A DNA stretch of 64,000 nt from Halomarina oriensis (GCF_009791395.1 NZ_WSZK01000023.1:86665-150664); one strand, 5' to 3'. Positions 51,001 to 61,431 are shown, numbered from the stretch's first letter. The notes: generated by a model not told the origin, from the letters alone. Made by a program: numbers and translations.

Positions 51001-51045
51001 GCGCTCACTCGCGGAGACGAGGGCATAACTGTATCCGTCGGTCGA

Positions 51046-51444
51046 CTACCGGGAGTCGGCGTCCCCCCGGTCGACCCGGAGGTAGGAGGTGCCGTTGCGG
51101 TAGTTGTAGCACTCGACGGCGAACGCGAGGACGCTGAGGACCGCGAACACCGCCGACAGTGGGCCGAACGCCGCGAACGACGGGTCGTACCCACTGGCGA
51201 CGAAGAGGAGGCCGAAGACGACCACGGCGTGAGCGGCCGACGCGAGGTCGTACAGCGGGTGTTCGCGGACGGTGTCGAACACCCCGGTGAGCATGAAACC
51301 GACCGACAGTACGACCAGAGCGACGAGGACCGGTGTCGGCGAATCCGTCACGGAGAGGAGTGAGACGGCACCGAGACAGAACACGAGGGCGAGACCCCCG
51401 TGGACAGGACTGATACGGTCGCGGGTGGGGAGGGACGGAGACAC
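51046..51444 (-). CDS. Four-helix membrane protein of unknown function
   Basis: 132 residues. Helices at about 17-33, 37-56, 70-88 and 92-110, with VFDTVREHPLYDLASAAHAV between helices 2 and 3 and a polar tail (ECYNYRNGTSYLRVDRGDAD SR). No family is recognised. ATTTTATATC (about 51463-51473, minus strand) is a strong TATA box 25 bp above the ATG, good evidence that the gene is expressed. Confidence 0.72.
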   Translation of the reverse strand: MSPSLPTRDRISPVHGGLALVFCLGAVSLLSVTDSPTPVLVALVVLSVGFMLTGVFDTVREHPLYDLASAAHAVVVFGLLFVASGYDPSFAAFGPLSAVFAVLSVLAFAVECYNYRNGTSYLRVDRGDADSR

Positions 51445-51511
51445 GACGCGACGTCGTCACCGAGAGATATAAAATCCCCGCGAGGGCCTACACTGGCGAC
51501 ACCGACCCCGC

Positions 51512-52084
51512 TCAGTTCCCTTCGAGCGCGTCGATGGCGCAGGCGGCGGCGACGATGGCCTCACGCGGGGCGTCGCCCGTGTCGCCGACGGTCACGTCGT
51601 AGACGTCGCGGAGGGAGAAGCGCTCCTTGATGGTGCCCATCGACCGCCCGTCGGGACCGCTGATGGAGTAGGTGTGCGGGAGCAGACCGGCGATGTCCGA
51701 GAGGGACTTCAGCGCCATGACCACCGTGCTCTCGGACTCGATGCGTGCCCACGGGTCGCCCTCTGGCGACCGGATGGTGTAGTTGTGTTTGAAGAAGGTG
51801 AACTCCTTCTCGACGACGGCGAACGTGTCGCCGGTTCGCTCGTCGACGAGGGCGTAGCTCCCGGCGATGTCGAGGACGTTCTTCGCTTTCAGGCGGAACA
51901 GCGTCTCCCCGTCGGGCGTCGTGAACGGGAAGTCCTCTTTCATCTTGAACAGCTTCTGTTTCCCCTTGAGGACGGTCTCTCCGGACCCGTCCTCGACGGC
52001 GTACTTGTTGCGAATCAGGCTCTGTCTGATGACGTAGTGGTCGTCGGTCAGGTCGATGCCACCGATGACGTCCTGTTGGCTCAT
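51512..52084 (-). CDS. LURP-one-related (Tubby-like) protein
   Basis: 190 residues. [40 protein letters not shown] begins the twelve-strand barrel of the LURP-one/Tubby C-terminal fold. [38 protein letters not shown] and [20 protein letters not shown] continue it. Members are thought to bind phosphoinositide-like lipids or the membrane; the archaeal role is unknown. The ATG at 52084 starts [20 protein letters not shown]. It is divergent from uvrA with a 181-bp gap. Confidence 0.82.
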   Translation of the reverse strand: MSQQDVIGGIDLTDDHYVIRQSLIRNKYAVEDGSGETVLKGKQKLFKMKEDFPFTTPDGETLFRLKAKNVLDIAGSYALVDERTGDTFAVVEKEFTFFKHNYTIRSPEGDPWARIESESTVVMALKSLSDIAGLLPHTYSISGPDGRSMGTIKERFSLRDVYDVTVGDTGDAPREAIVAAACAIDALEGN

Positions 52085-52265
52085 GGACGACGGTACTCGC
52101 GTAGTCCCTATCAAGTCACCGACCGAGACAGTCGGTCGTCGGGACGACACGACAGGGCACAGAACCGCCCGATTCCGGCCGGGGACTCCGGTCCGGGGAC
52201 TGTCAGCCGTCGAGTACGATTCCGTGACCGACAGGGTTTCAGGCGGCCCGCACCTGGCGCACGTA

Positions 52266-55256
52266 ATGAAAGAGAACATCGAGGTCCGGGGGGCCGAAGA
52301 GCACAACCTCAAGGACGTCGACGTGACCATCCCGCGCGAGGCGTTCACCGTCGTCACCGGACTCTCCGGGTCGGGGAAGTCCTCGCTCGCCTTCGAGACC
52401 ATCTACGCCGAAGGCCAGCGCCGCTACATCGAGTCGCTCTCCGCCTACGCCCGCAACTTCCTGGGCCAGATGGACAAACCACAGGTCGAGTCCGTCGACG
52501 GTCTCTCCCCCGCCATCTCCATCGACCAGAAGAACGCCGCGAACAACCCACGGTCGACGGTGGGGACCGTCACCGAACTCCACGACTACCTCCGGCTGCT
52601 GTACGCCCGCGTCGGGACGCCGCACTGCCCCGAGTGTGGCCGCGAAGTCGGCGAGCAGAGCGCCCAGAACATGGTCCGGCGCATCCTCCAGTTGCCCGAG
52701 GGGACGAAGGCGAAGATCGCCGCACCGGTCGTCCGCGACCAGAAGGGCGCGTTCGCGGACCTGTTCGACGACCTCGTGGCGGAGGGCTACGCCCGCGTCG
52801 AGGTCGATGGCGAGGAGTACGACCTCACCACGGAACGCCCCGAACTGGACGAGAACTACTTCCACACCGTCGACGTGGTCGTCGACCGCGTCAAAATCGG
52901 CCCCGAGGCCCGCTCCCGTATCACCGACAGCGTCGAGACGGCGCTGGAGGAGGCCGAGGGCGCACTCAAACTCATCGTCCCGGACCCACCCGAGAACGTC
53001 GACATCGGCGGCGAGAAGACCCGTTCGACGGGCGACCTCGCCGGAACGGGCGAGGCGGACGACGAGGACGCGGAAGCCGACGCTACGGAGCGACTCGTCG
53101 TCACCTTCTCCGAGGACCTCGCGTGTACCCACTGCGGCATCGACCTGCCCGAAATCGAGACGCGGTCGTTCTCGTTCAACTCCCCGCACGGGGCGTGTCC
53201 CGCCTGTGAGGGTATCGGCGAGACGAAGGAGGTCGACGAAGCACTCGTCGTGCAGGACCCCTCGAAACCGCTGAAGGACGTGTTCGAACCGTGGAGCTAC
53301 TCGCGGTCGTACTACCAGACGCGACTCGACTCCGTCGCGGCGCACTTCGACGTCTCGCTGTCGACGCCGTTCGAGCAGTTGGACGAGTCCGTCCAGCAGG
53401 CGTTCCTCTACGGCACGAACGAGAAGGTCGTCTTCGAGCGCCGGACGAAGAACGGCACTCGGCGGAAGGAGAAACGCTTCGAGGGCGTCGTCCCGAACCT
53501 CGACCGGCGCTACGTCGAGACGGACTCGAAGGGCACCCGCGAGCACATCGAGGAGTACATGGCGACGACGCGGTGTCCCGCCTGTGACGGCACCCGCCTG
53601 AAGGCCGAGTCGCGGGCCGTGCTGGTCGACGGCACCGCCATCACCGAGGTCAACCGCCAGTCCATCGGCGACGCGCTGGCGCACTTCGAGGGGATGGAAG
53701 ACGGGATGAGCGACCGCGACCGGACCATCGCCGAGGAGATCCTGAAGGAGATCCGCGCCCGACTCGGGTTCATGACCGAGGTCGGTCTGGAGTATCTGAC
53801 GCTGGACCGCGAAGCCTCGACGCTCTCGGGCGGCGAGAGCCAGCGCATCCGACTGGCGACGCAGGTCGGCTCCGGACTCGTGGGCGTGCTGTACGTCCTC
53901 GACGAACCCTCTATCGGCCTCCACCAGCGCGACAACGACCGCCTGCTCAACACCCTCGAAGGCCTGCGTGACCTCGGGAACACGCTCATCGTCGTCGAAC
54001 ACGACGAGGAGACGATGTGGCGGGCGGACAACGTCATCGACATGGGGCCGGGCCCGGGCAAGCGTGGTGGCGAGATCGTCGCCAACGGCCCCGTCCAGGA
54101 GGTGATGGACACCGACGACTCCATCACGGGCGACTACCTCGCGGGTCGCAAGCAGATTCCCGTCCCCGACGACCGCCGCGAGGCCTCGGACTTCCTGACG
54201 GTCAAGGGCGCACGCCAGCACAACCTGCGTGACCTGGACATCGAGGTCCCGCTCGGAAACTTCACCGCCGTCACGGGCGTCTCGGGGTCGGGAAAGTCGA
54301 CGTTCCTCCACGACATCCTCTACAAGGGCCTCGTCAAGCGGATGAACGGCACCGACGTCCGCCCCGGCGAGCACGACGACATCGAGGGCATCGACGAGGT
54401 GGAGACGGTTCGCCTCATCGACCAGTCGCCCATCGGTCGGACGCCTCGCTCCAATCCGGCCACCTACACCGGCGTGTTCGACCACATCCGTGAACTGTTC
54501 GCCTCCACGAAACTCGCCAAACAGCGCGGCTACGAGCGCGGCCGGTTCTCGTTCAACGTCAAGGGCGGTCGCTGTGAGGCGTGTGGTGGACAGGGGACCG
54601 TCAAAATCGAGATGAACTTCCTCTCGGACGTCTACGTCCCCTGCGAGGAGTGTGACGGCAAGCGCTACAACGACGAGACGCTCGACGTCACCTACAAGGG
54701 CGCGACCATCTCCGAAGTGCTCGACATGAGCGTCGAGGAGGCGTACGACTTCTTCGAGGCGAATTCGCAAATCGAGCGCCGCCTCCAACTCCTGAAGGAC
54801 GTGGGGCTGGACTACATGCGCCTCGGCCAGCCCTCGACCACGCTCTCGGGTGGGGAGGCCCAGCGCATCAAACTCGCCGAGGAACTCGGGAAGAAAGACA
54901 CCGGCGAGACGCTCTACCTGCTCGACGAACCGACGACGGGCCTGCACAGCCACGACGAGCGCAAACTCATCGAGGTGCTCCAGCGCCTGACCGACCGCGG
55001 CAACACCGTCGTCGTCGTCGAACACGAACTCGACCTCGTGAAGAACGCCGACCACATCATCGACCTCGGCCCGGAAGGCGGGGAGAACGGCGGCGCAATC
55101 GTCGCCCAGGGCACGCCCGAAGCGGTCGCCCGGAACGACGACTCGTACACCGGCCAGTACCTCCGTGACCACCTGCCGAGGGTGGAGTTGGAGGGGCCAC
55201 GGTCGCAGCGCGAACGCGAGCGTCGGGCCGAACCGCCCGCCGCGGACGACGACTGA
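52266..55256 (+). CDS. uvrA: Excinuclease ABC subunit UvrA
   Basis: 996 residues. Recognises DNA damage with UvrB in nucleotide excision repair. Two ABC modules: Walker [12 protein letters not shown] and [11 protein letters not shown], signatures [12 protein letters not shown] and [12 protein letters not shown], Walker [14 protein letters not shown] and [13 protein letters not shown]. Zinc fingers are CPEC…, CTHC…CPAC and [14 protein letters not shown] with CEEC. The ATG at 52266 gives [20 protein letters not shown], the standard start. Haloarchaea carry bacterial-type Uvr genes, acquired by ancient transfer. The stop abuts the convergent membrane gene. Confidence 0.97.
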   Translation: MKENIEVRGAEEHNLKDVDVTIPREAFTVVTGLSGSGKSSLAFETIYAEGQRRYIESLSAYARNFLGQMDKPQVESVDGLSPAISIDQKNAANNPRSTVGTVTELHDYLRLLYARVGTPHCPECGREVGEQSAQNMVRRILQLPEGTKAKIAAPVVRDQKGAFADLFDDLVAEGYARVEVDGEEYDLTTERPELDENYFHTVDVVVDRVKIGPEARSRITDSVETALEEAEGALKLIVPDPPENVDIGGEKTRSTGDLAGTGEADDEDAEADATERLVVTFSEDLACTHCGIDLPEIETRSFSFNSPHGACPACEGIGETKEVDEALVVQDPSKPLKDVFEPWSYSRSYYQTRLDSVAAHFDVSLSTPFEQLDESVQQAFLYGTNEKVVFERRTKNGTRRKEKRFEGVVPNLDRRYVETDSKGTREHIEEYMATTRCPACDGTRLKAESRAVLVDGTAITEVNRQSIGDALAHFEGMEDGMSDRDRTIAEEILKEIRARLGFMTEVGLEYLTLDREASTLSGGESQRIRLATQVGSGLVGVLYVLDEPSIGLHQRDNDRLLNTLEGLRDLGNTLIVVEHDEETMWRADNVIDMGPGPGKRGGEIVANGPVQEVMDTDDSITGDYLAGRKQIPVPDDRREASDFLTVKGARQHNLRDLDIEVPLGNFTAVTGVSGSGKSTFLHDILYKGLVKRMNGTDVRPGEHDDIEGIDEVETVRLIDQSPIGRTPRSNPATYTGVFDHIRELFASTKLAKQRGYERGRFSFNVKGGRCEACGGQGTVKIEMNFLSDVYVPCEECDGKRYNDETLDVTYKGATISEVLDMSVEEAYDFFEANSQIERRLQLLKDVGLDYMRLGQPSTTLSGGEAQRIKLAEELGKKDTGETLYLLDEPTTGLHSHDERKLIEVLQRLTDRGNTVVVVEHELDLVKNADHIIDLGPEGGENGGAIVAQGTPEAVARNDDSYTGQYLRDHLPRVELEGPRSQRERERRAEPPAADDD

Positions 55257-56057
55257 TCACTCGGGCGTCGGGGCCGTCGGAACGACGGTCCTGACTATCG
55301 CTTCTCTGACGAGCAGTTCTGTGGCGACGACCGCCAGCACCACAGTCAAGAGCGACGGGAGGTGCGTCACGTAGTCGGGAAACGGCGTGAGGCTGTCCAG
55401 CGAACGCGCGAACCAGCCGTCCGTTGGGAGTTCTCCGGCGGCACTCATACGCCACGCCTCGACGATAGCCCACCCCGTCCACCCGACGAGGACCAGGAGG
55501 GGTGTGACGACGCGGTGGCGAAAGAAGCCACCAGCCACGCAGGTTCCGAGGGCCACCAGTCCCGGACCGATTACCACCCACGTGAGAGCGGCGGGGAGGA
55601 ACCCGATAGACGATGGACCGCGAGCGAGCAGGTCGAGGCCGACGCCAGTCCCGAGGAGTACGACACCGCCTGCCAGCGAGAACACGCCGCGGCGGGTCAG
55701 GAGGAACTCGCGCAGGTCCGAGGAGCGAACCGTCGCTTCGAGCGTGGCGAGGGCGACACCAATAGCGAGAGTCCACAGTGCCATCGCCTCGGAGTCGAAG
55801 AACGAACTCGGAGAGGAGAGTCCGACGAGGAAGAGCGTGAGCGCGCCGACGATGGCAGTGGTCACGCGAAGGCCGCGCTCGTAGGTTACAGCCAACAGCG
55901 CACCGAGTTCGGCTGTCGCGAGCGCGAGCAGGAGGAAGTGCTCGGTCGCCCCGACCGCGACACTCGTGTTGACGTTACCACCGAGAACGACGTCAAGAGC
56001 GCGGAGCACCAGAGGAACCGAAACGGCACCGAGCAGCATCCGCCAGCGAAGCTTCAT
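55257..56057 (-). CDS. Multi-helix membrane protein of unknown function
   Basis: 266 residues with eight or so hydrophobic helices and only short loops; an example is TEHFLLLALATAELGALLAV. LTPFPDYVTHLPSLLTVVLA precedes the last helix. No family is recognised. The ATG at 56057 (MKLRWRMLLGAVSVPL) is preferred to an upstream frame opening because it puts positive residues before helix 1. GC at third positions is a little lower than in neighbouring genes. It ends exactly one base after the uvrA stop. Confidence 0.68.
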   Translation of the reverse strand: MKLRWRMLLGAVSVPLVLRALDVVLGGNVNTSVAVGATEHFLLLALATAELGALLAVTYERGLRVTTAIVGALTLFLVGLSSPSSFFDSEAMALWTLAIGVALATLEATVRSSDLREFLLTRRGVFSLAGGVVLLGTGVGLDLLARGPSSIGFLPAALTWVVIGPGLVALGTCVAGGFFRHRVVTPLLVLVGWTGWAIVEAWRMSAAGELPTDGWFARSLDSLTPFPDYVTHLPSLLTVVLAVVATELLVREAIVRTVVPTAPTPE

Positions 56058-56150
56058 TGCATCGACCACCACGAACGGCAGTATGTGTCTTCGGGTGAAC
56101 ACAACCGCACCGACACACCCCTTTTCCCCACCCGTCGCCTGCTAGCACGC

Positions 56151-57134
56151 ATGACGCTGTACGCCACGCTCCGCACCGCCTTGCTCGTCGTCCGCGACGA
56201 ACGCGAGGCCCCGACCGTCGAGCGACGACTGGCCGACTACGACCTCGAATGCGTCTGTGCCCATCCCGACGCTCCCGACACGGTGCTCGTCGGGACGTTC
56301 GACGACGGTCTCTTTCGCTCGACGGACGGCGCCGACTCCTTCGAGCGAGTCGCTCCCGAGATGGAGTCGCGCGTGATGAGCCTCGCCGTGAACCCCCACG
56401 ACCCCGATGAGTGGTGGGCCGGAACCGAACCCTCTCGCGTCTACCACTCCACAGACGCAGGCGTGACGTGGACCGAGAACCCCGGCCTCACGGACCTGCC
56501 GAGCGCCGAGGACTGGTACTTCCCGCCGCGACCGGACACCCACCACATCCGGTGGCTGGCGGTGGACCCGAGCGACACCGACCACCTCTACGTCGGTATC
56601 GAGGCGGGAGCGCTCGTCCAGTCCCACGACCGCGGCGAGACGTGGGCAGACCGTGTCGATGGTTCGCGGCGGGACAACCACTCGCTGGCGACCCACCCGG
56701 ACGCACCCGAGCGTGTCTGGTCGGCCGCGGGCGACGGCTACGCCGAGAGTCACGACCACGGCGAGACGTGGGACTACCCACAGGAGGGACTCGGCCACCG
56801 CTACGTCTGGTCGGTAGCCGTCGACCCCGGCGACCCCGAGACGGTGCTGGTCTCCGCCGCGAGCGGTGCGCGGTCGGCCCACTCCCTGCCCGCCGAGTCG
56901 TACGTCTACCGCCGCGACGGTGACGGGGCGTGGGAGCAGGCGATGGACGGACTTCCGGAACCCGACGGGCTGATTCGGGCGGTGCTCGAACCCGGCGAGG
57001 ACGGGGAGTGTTTCGCGCTGACCAACCGTGGCGTCTTCCGGTCGACGGACTTCGGCGGGTCGTGGGCGGCACTCGACGTGCCGTGGGACGAGTCGTTCGA
57101 GTCACAGACGGGTCGAGGACTGGTCGCGGTCTGA
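56151..57134 (+). CDS. Asp-box (BNR/sialidase-like) beta-propeller protein
   Basis: 327 residues. Five Asp-box motifs (S-x-D-x-G-x-x-W or similar): FRSTDGADSFERV, YHSTDAGVTWTENP, VQSHDRGETWADRV, AESHDHGETWDYP and FRSTDFGGSWAAL. These hairpins line a propeller like those of sialidases and photosystem assembly factors. There is no signal peptide, so the protein is cytosolic, and no sialidase catalytic residues are clear. The function is unknown. It is divergent from the preceding membrane gene by 93 bp. Confidence 0.82.
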   Translation: MTLYATLRTALLVVRDEREAPTVERRLADYDLECVCAHPDAPDTVLVGTFDDGLFRSTDGADSFERVAPEMESRVMSLAVNPHDPDEWWAGTEPSRVYHSTDAGVTWTENPGLTDLPSAEDWYFPPRPDTHHIRWLAVDPSDTDHLYVGIEAGALVQSHDRGETWADRVDGSRRDNHSLATHPDAPERVWSAAGDGYAESHDHGETWDYPQEGLGHRYVWSVAVDPGDPETVLVSAASGARSAHSLPAESYVYRRDGDGAWEQAMDGLPEPDGLIRAVLEPGEDGECFALTNRGVFRSTDFGGSWAALDVPWDESFESQTGRGLVAV

Positions 57135-57154
57135 GTCGGCCGGTCGGCAGGGCC

Positions 57155-58009
57155 TCACTCGGCGGCCTCACCGATGCGGAGCGGACGTGGCGGGGAGATG
57201 CCCGACTGCTCTCGGAGGACGTACTCCAGTGCGCCGACGACCGAGACGACGGCGAGCACGGCGACCCACCCGACGAGATACGCCGTGAGCGGCGTGAGCG
57301 CCGCCGCGGAGACCGCGCCGGAGTCCGCTCTGGCGAGTTCGTCGAGGACGGTCGTCGCCGAGGAGACGACCGAGAGCGACCCGACGAGCAGCACGGGCGT
57401 CACCAGTCGAGACCGGTAGAGGAGGTACGTCGGAACCGCGCCGAGCACGAACCCGCCGAGCGCCGTCCAGGCGAGAGTCACGGGGCCGAGGCCGCCGAAC
57501 AGCACCTGAACCGTGCCATCGCCGTTCATCGAGGAGAGGACGGCGGTCCGTAGCGCCACCACCACGACTGCGTGGATGGCTCCGACACGCGCCGCCCACC
57601 GGAGCGGTCGAGGCGACACCGAGCGACGGACGGCAGCCCTGTACCTGACGACGGACTCGACGAGAACCGCCACCGAACCGCCGGCCGAGACGAGGGAGGC
57701 GGCCGCGTTGAACGAGAACACCGTCCGGTACGCCGGGCCGCCGGCGAACAGGCCCGTCACCGCAGCGAGCACGAGGACGGTCCCCGCCGCGTACACACCG
57801 ACCCACACGTCGTTGCGGAGCGCGACAACGCTCCCGCCGCCGAACGCGGCCAGCGGGAGCGTCAACCAGGCGAGGCCGAGCGGTGACGCGTCTCCGGTGA
57901 ACACCTCGGCGAGCGGCGACGGGTCGTAGCCGAGGGCGACGAGCAACGCGACCACGGCGAGGGGCGTCAGGAGGGCCCCCGTGAGCGGGTGGCGGACGGC
58001 GGGGCGCAT
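57155..58009 (-). CDS. Multi-helix membrane protein of unknown function
   Basis: 284 residues with about nine helices. The segments include PLTGALLTPLAVVALLVALG, VGVYAAGTVLVLAAVTGLFA, FSFNAAASLVSAGGSVAVLV and LVTPVLLVGSLSVVSSATTV. The C-terminus (LEYVLREQSGISPPRPLRIG EAAE) is polar and cytosolic. No motif or family is recognised. The ATG at 58009 precedes MRPAVRHPLTG. It is convergent with the Asp-box protein (20-bp gap) and divergent from the flavoprotein downstream. Confidence 0.68.
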   Translation of the reverse strand: MRPAVRHPLTGALLTPLAVVALLVALGYDPSPLAEVFTGDASPLGLAWLTLPLAAFGGGSVVALRNDVWVGVYAAGTVLVLAAVTGLFAGGPAYRTVFSFNAAASLVSAGGSVAVLVESVVRYRAAVRRSVSPRPLRWAARVGAIHAVVVVALRTAVLSSMNGDGTVQVLFGGLGPVTLAWTALGGFVLGAVPTYLLYRSRLVTPVLLVGSLSVVSSATTVLDELARADSGAVSAAALTPLTAYLVGWVAVLAVVSVVGALEYVLREQSGISPPRPLRIGEAAE

Positions 58010-58091
58010 ACCGAAGACCTGTCAGCCAGTGGAATAGCTCTTGGGGAGCGAACCGAGAAGATATTTGGGCGGGCGTGTCGGAGAACCGTCA

Positions 58092-59174
58092 ATGCACGAC
58101 TTCGTCGTCGTCGGTGCGGGACCCGCCGGGGCGCGTTTCGCCCGCCAGGCGGCCGACCGCGGCCGCGACGTCCTCGTCCTCGAACAGGGCGAGATCGGCC
58201 GCCCGCTGGCGTGTTCGGGCCACGTCAGCCTCGACGTCTGGGAGTTCCTCCCCGAGAGCGCACGCGAGGACCTGTTCCAGAACGACATCTACGGCGCTCG
58301 CTTCCACGTCGGCGGCCCCGAGTCCGCCGGCGAGCCGTTCTACAAACGCGAGGTCATCTCGAACGCCATCGACCGCGTCGGCCTCGACAAGGCCCTCGCA
58401 CGGGCGGCGAGCGACGCGGGCGCGGACGTTCGGGACGAACACACCGTCACGGACGTCGGCGAGCGGCGGAGCCACGTCGAGGTCACGGCGACCGGACCGG
58501 ACGGCGTCGAGACCCACGAGGCGCGGATGGTCGTCGGCGCGGACGGGCCACGCTCGCGCGTGCGCGAAGCGTGTGGGCTGCCCGAACCACGCGAGTTCCT
58601 CCACGGGGTCCTCGGGTTCGACGAGGCCCCCGACGCTCAGGACTACGTCGACGTCCACCTCACCGTCCCCCGGTTCTTCGCGTGGCGCATCCCGCGTGGC
58701 GACGACGGTGTCGAGTACGGCCTCGCGGCCAGACCCGGCGACGACGTCTCGGGGCGGTTCGACCGACTCTGCGAGGAGTACGACGTCACGCTCGACCGGC
58801 GCTGTTCGGGGTTCATCCCCATCGGCCCGCCACGGCGGGTGACGGGACGTCGGAGCCTGCTCGTGGGCGACGCCGCCGGCCAGACGAAGCCGTTCACCGG
58901 CGGCGGCATCCTCTACGGGATGCGTGCCGCGGACCACGCCGCCCGCGAGGTGGACCCCGCGACTCCGGGAACGCTCGGCGACTACGAGCGGACGTGGCGT
59001 TCGGAGCTCCGCAACGAGATCCGACTGGGACACGCGGTGCGGGCGGCGTACTCGCTGCCGAAGTCCGTCCAGAAGGCGGGGCTGTGGGCGCTGTCGGGCG
59101 AAATCGCGGTCCACATGGACGAACCCTCCTCGCTGTTCACTCGTGACGGACTGCGAACGCTGGTCGGGCGGTAA
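58092..59174 (+). CDS. Geranylgeranyl reductase family FAD-dependent protein
   Basis: 360 residues of the p-hydroxybenzoate-hydroxylase-like flavoprotein fold. The FAD loop VVGAGPAGARFARQAADRGR is at the start, RPLACSGHVSLDVWEFLP is the typical CSG region, VVGADGPRSRVREACGLP is the second FAD motif, and LLVGDAAGQTKPFTGGGILY GM the third. Archaeal relatives saturate the isoprenoid chains of membrane lipids. Other members act on carotenoid or quinone side chains, so the substrate is uncertain. GATATTTGG (58058-58066) lies about 28 bp above the ATG. Confidence 0.88.
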   Translation: MHDFVVVGAGPAGARFARQAADRGRDVLVLEQGEIGRPLACSGHVSLDVWEFLPESAREDLFQNDIYGARFHVGGPESAGEPFYKREVISNAIDRVGLDKALARAASDAGADVRDEHTVTDVGERRSHVEVTATGPDGVETHEARMVVGADGPRSRVREACGLPEPREFLHGVLGFDEAPDAQDYVDVHLTVPRFFAWRIPRGDDGVEYGLAARPGDDVSGRFDRLCEEYDVTLDRRCSGFIPIGPPRRVTGRRSLLVGDAAGQTKPFTGGGILYGMRAADHAAREVDPATPGTLGDYERTWRSELRNEIRLGHAVRAAYSLPKSVQKAGLWALSGEIAVHMDEPSSLFTRDGLRTLVGR

Positions 59175-59259
59175 GCGGCGATCTCTTCGGGACGACACCG
59201 GAGCAGTCGCTCGCGGTGTAGCGGTCGAAAAACGGAGATGGTCGGTTCTCGCGTCGGAC

Positions 59260-60450
59260 TCAGTCGTTCGAGGAGTCGTAGCCCAGTGCCGCGGCGACGT
59301 CGAGCAGGCCCGCGCCGCTCTCGTTGTCGCCGAGACCGAGGTCCTCGGCGGTGTTGAGCAGCGTGCTGCGCGCCTGGTCGTTCGAGGCACCGTCGGCCAT
59401 CAACTGTGCGGCGGCACCGGCGACGTGTGGCGTCGCCATCGAGGTGCCCGAGAACGTGTCGTACGCGCCGCCGGGAACGGTCGAGTTGATGTTCGACCCC
59501 GGTGCGGCGATGTCGACTTCGGGACCGGTCGAGGAGAAGCCCGACAGGTCGTCCGTGGAGTCCGTCGACCCGACGGCGAGCGTCTCGGGGTACGCCGCAG
59601 GGAAGCCGACGCAGTCCGAACACGGTCCGGAGTTGCCCGCCGCGGCGACGACGAGGACGCCGTTGTTGGTCGCGTACTGGCAGGCGTCGCGGAGTGTCTG
59701 GGTGCCCGAGGAGCCGCCGAGGCTCATGCTGGCGACGTCCCAGCCCTGGTCGGCGACGTACTCGACACCGGCCGCGATGTCGGAGAACGACCCCGACCCG
59801 CGCTTGCCGAGCACCTTCACCGCGTGGAGCGTCGCTTCGGTGGAGACGCCGACGACGCCTTCGGCGTTGTCGACGGCACCGGCCGTCCCCGCACAGTGAG
59901 TGCCGTGGTCGTTGTCGTCGTCCCAGTCCTCGGCGAAGTTGCCCTTCGCACGGGTGAACGCGCGGCCGGCCCCGAGGTTGTCGACGAGGTCCGGGTGGTT
60001 CGAGTCGATACCCGTGTCGAGGATAGCGAGGTCCGCACCCGCGCCCGTCGACCCGTTGGCGTGGGCCACTTCGGCGTCCACGCGGTCGATACCCCACGGC
60101 AGGGTCTGTGCTGCGGTCGTTCCCCCGCCACCGCCGGGTTTGCCCTGGAGCGCGTGCATCGTCCCGTCTTCCTCGACGTAGCGGACGTCACGGCGCTTGC
60201 GGAGCTGTTCGATGGCCTTGTCGGAGAACCGGCCGGCGACGGCCTGTCCGATGTCGCCGAAGTCGAGCGTCCGCCCGACGGCCTCGGCCTTGCCCTTCGC
60301 GTTGTCGGCCGCCGCCTTCGACTTCGTCCCGACGATTCGTCTCGGTGCACGCCCGCCGCTCGCGTTCGCGGCCCCAACGAGCAGTGTACCAGCAGTACCC
60401 GCCGCCGCCCCCTTCAGGAAGCGCCGCCGTGTCGTGTTATCTTCTCCCAT
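59260..60450 (-). CDS. Tat-exported S8 (subtilisin-like) serine protease, halolysin type
   Basis: 396 residues. The Tat signal is TRRRFLKGAAAGTAGTLLV (7-25). A propeptide of about 70 residues (APRRIVGTKSKAAADNAKGK … VRYVEEDGTMHAL) of the I9 type is followed by the catalytic domain. Asp145 (AILDTGIDSNHPD), His182 (DDHGTHCAGTAGA), the oxyanion Asn273 (AAAGNSGP) and Ser337 (FSGTSMATPHVAG) form the active site. The C-terminal extension seen in larger halolysins is absent. A Gly5 stretch (GKPGGGGGTT) joins propeptide and enzyme. The promoter is TATTATAC (about 60474-60484). Confidence 0.95.
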   Translation of the reverse strand: MGEDNTTRRRFLKGAAAGTAGTLLVGAANASGGRAPRRIVGTKSKAAADNAKGKAEAVGRTLDFGDIGQAVAGRFSDKAIEQLRKRRDVRYVEEDGTMHALQGKPGGGGGTTAAQTLPWGIDRVDAEVAHANGSTGAGADLAILDTGIDSNHPDLVDNLGAGRAFTRAKGNFAEDWDDDNDHGTHCAGTAGAVDNAEGVVGVSTEATLHAVKVLGKRGSGSFSDIAAGVEYVADQGWDVASMSLGGSSGTQTLRDACQYATNNGVLVVAAAGNSGPCSDCVGFPAAYPETLAVGSTDSTDDLSGFSSTGPEVDIAAPGSNINSTVPGGAYDTFSGTSMATPHVAGAAAQLMADGASNDQARSTLLNTAEDLGLGDNESGAGLLDVAAALGYDSSND

Positions 60451-60600
60451 GCGGTTCGCTACGAAGTCCCATCCGTATAATAGATTTTCGATTCATCATC
60501 ATTGTTTGAACTCCGATATGTAGATAATCGAATAGTGACACGGTCGACAATTCACGTCCGACGCAAGAATTATGCCGGCATCGGTCCCCTTTCAGGGCAT
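60451..60600. promoter_or_regulatory. AT-rich divergent promoter region between protease and sepF
   Basis: The most AT-rich stretch noted in the window. On the minus strand TATTATAC (about 60474-60484) serves the protease; on the plus strand AAGAATTATGCC (about 60563-60574) lies about 28 bp above the sepF ATG. Between them the sequence carries ATTCATCATCATTG and TAGATAATCGAATAG with no reading frame. It may hold binding sites for regulators. Confidence 0.6.
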
Positions 60601-60957
60601 ATGGGTCTCATGGACAAGCTCATCGGTGGGCGTGGCACGCGCAGCACCGACGAGTACGTCGAACTCGACGTCGACGACTTCGAGACGGAGTCGGCGGCGT
60701 CGGCGACGAGCATTCACATCGCCAAAATCGGGGACAAGCAGGACATCATCGCCATCAAGGACGCCGTCTACGACGGCGACATCGTCGTCGCCGACATCAC
60801 CCGGCACACGACGAGCGACCGGACGATGGAGCATATCTCCGACGAGTTGAAACAGGTCGCCCGCGAGGTCGGTGGCGACATCGTCCAGAAGGACGACGAC
60901 CAGCTCATCATCACGCCGACGGGCGTCAAGATCAGCCGCGAGAAGCTGACGCGGTAG
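60601..60957 (+). CDS. sepF: Cell division protein SepF
   Basis: 118 residues. The membrane-binding N-terminus MGLMDKLIGGRGTRS is amphipathic. The compact C-terminal SepF fold covers TSIHIAKIGDKQDIIAIKDA VYDGDIVVADITRHTTSDR and IVQKDDDQLIITPTGVKISR. In Haloferax volcanii SepF anchors FtsZ2 to the membrane at the division site. It is a single gene with a strong promoter and probably leaderless. Confidence 0.95.
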   Translation: MGLMDKLIGGRGTRSTDEYVELDVDDFETESAASATSIHIAKIGDKQDIIAIKDAVYDGDIVVADITRHTTSDRTMEHISDELKQVAREVGGDIVQKDDDQLIITPTGVKISREKLTR

Positions 60958-61025
60958 CCGCCCGTCCTGCGACAGCAGTCGCTCTCCACTCCGTTCGGTT
61001 TCGAGAACCCGCGAGTGACGTCGCC

Positions 61026-61406
61026 TCAGAAGTCGGGGGAGTCGTCCTCGACGGCGCGTTTCAGTGATTCGCGCCGACTCTTGGCGTCGCGGCCGGTCGC
61101 TTCGAGGAGGAACTCGTTTTTCGCCGACACCGCCTCGCCGGCCGATTCGAGGTCTTCGGGCGAGAGTTCCGCGGGGTCGCGCTCGATGAAGTCGACCGCG
61201 AGTTTGTCCTTCTTGCCGGAGTACGAGACGGCACCCGCGACGATGCGTTCGAAGACGGGGTTCGACGGTTCACCGACGACGTAGAGGTCACTTCCCTTGA
61301 ATTCCTCCGTCTCGGTGATGGGGCCGAAGTAGTCCTCGACGCTCCCCTTGAGGTCAGGCATTCGGTCTTCGAGGTGCTCGCCACGACGCATCTTGTACTC
61401 GCGCAT
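61026..61406 (-). CDS. DUF5611 family protein
   Basis: 126 residues: MREYKMRRGEHLEDRMPDLK GSVEDYFGPITETEEFKGSD LYVVGEPSNPVFERIVAGAV, then SGKKDKLAVDFIERDPAELS and a helical C-terminus. The early EYKMRRGEHLEDR and the central YVVG-PSNPVFERI match DUF5611. Alternating strands suggest a small alpha/beta domain. The function is unknown. The true start is the ATG at 61406; upstream in-frame codons have no family support. It is convergent with sepF. Confidence 0.85.
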   Translation of the reverse strand: MREYKMRRGEHLEDRMPDLKGSVEDYFGPITETEEFKGSDLYVVGEPSNPVFERIVAGAVSYSGKKDKLAVDFIERDPAELSPEDLESAGEAVSAKNEFLLEATGRDAKSRRESLKRAVEDDSPDF

Positions 61407-61431
61407 GTGCAGTGGGTAGACGAGGGAGGGT

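Noticed and set aside
52239-55172. 977-codon minus-strand open frame opposite uvrA
   Set aside because: Antisense shadow of uvrA; rich in Asp/Val/Arg from reverse-complement codon bias, with no motif.
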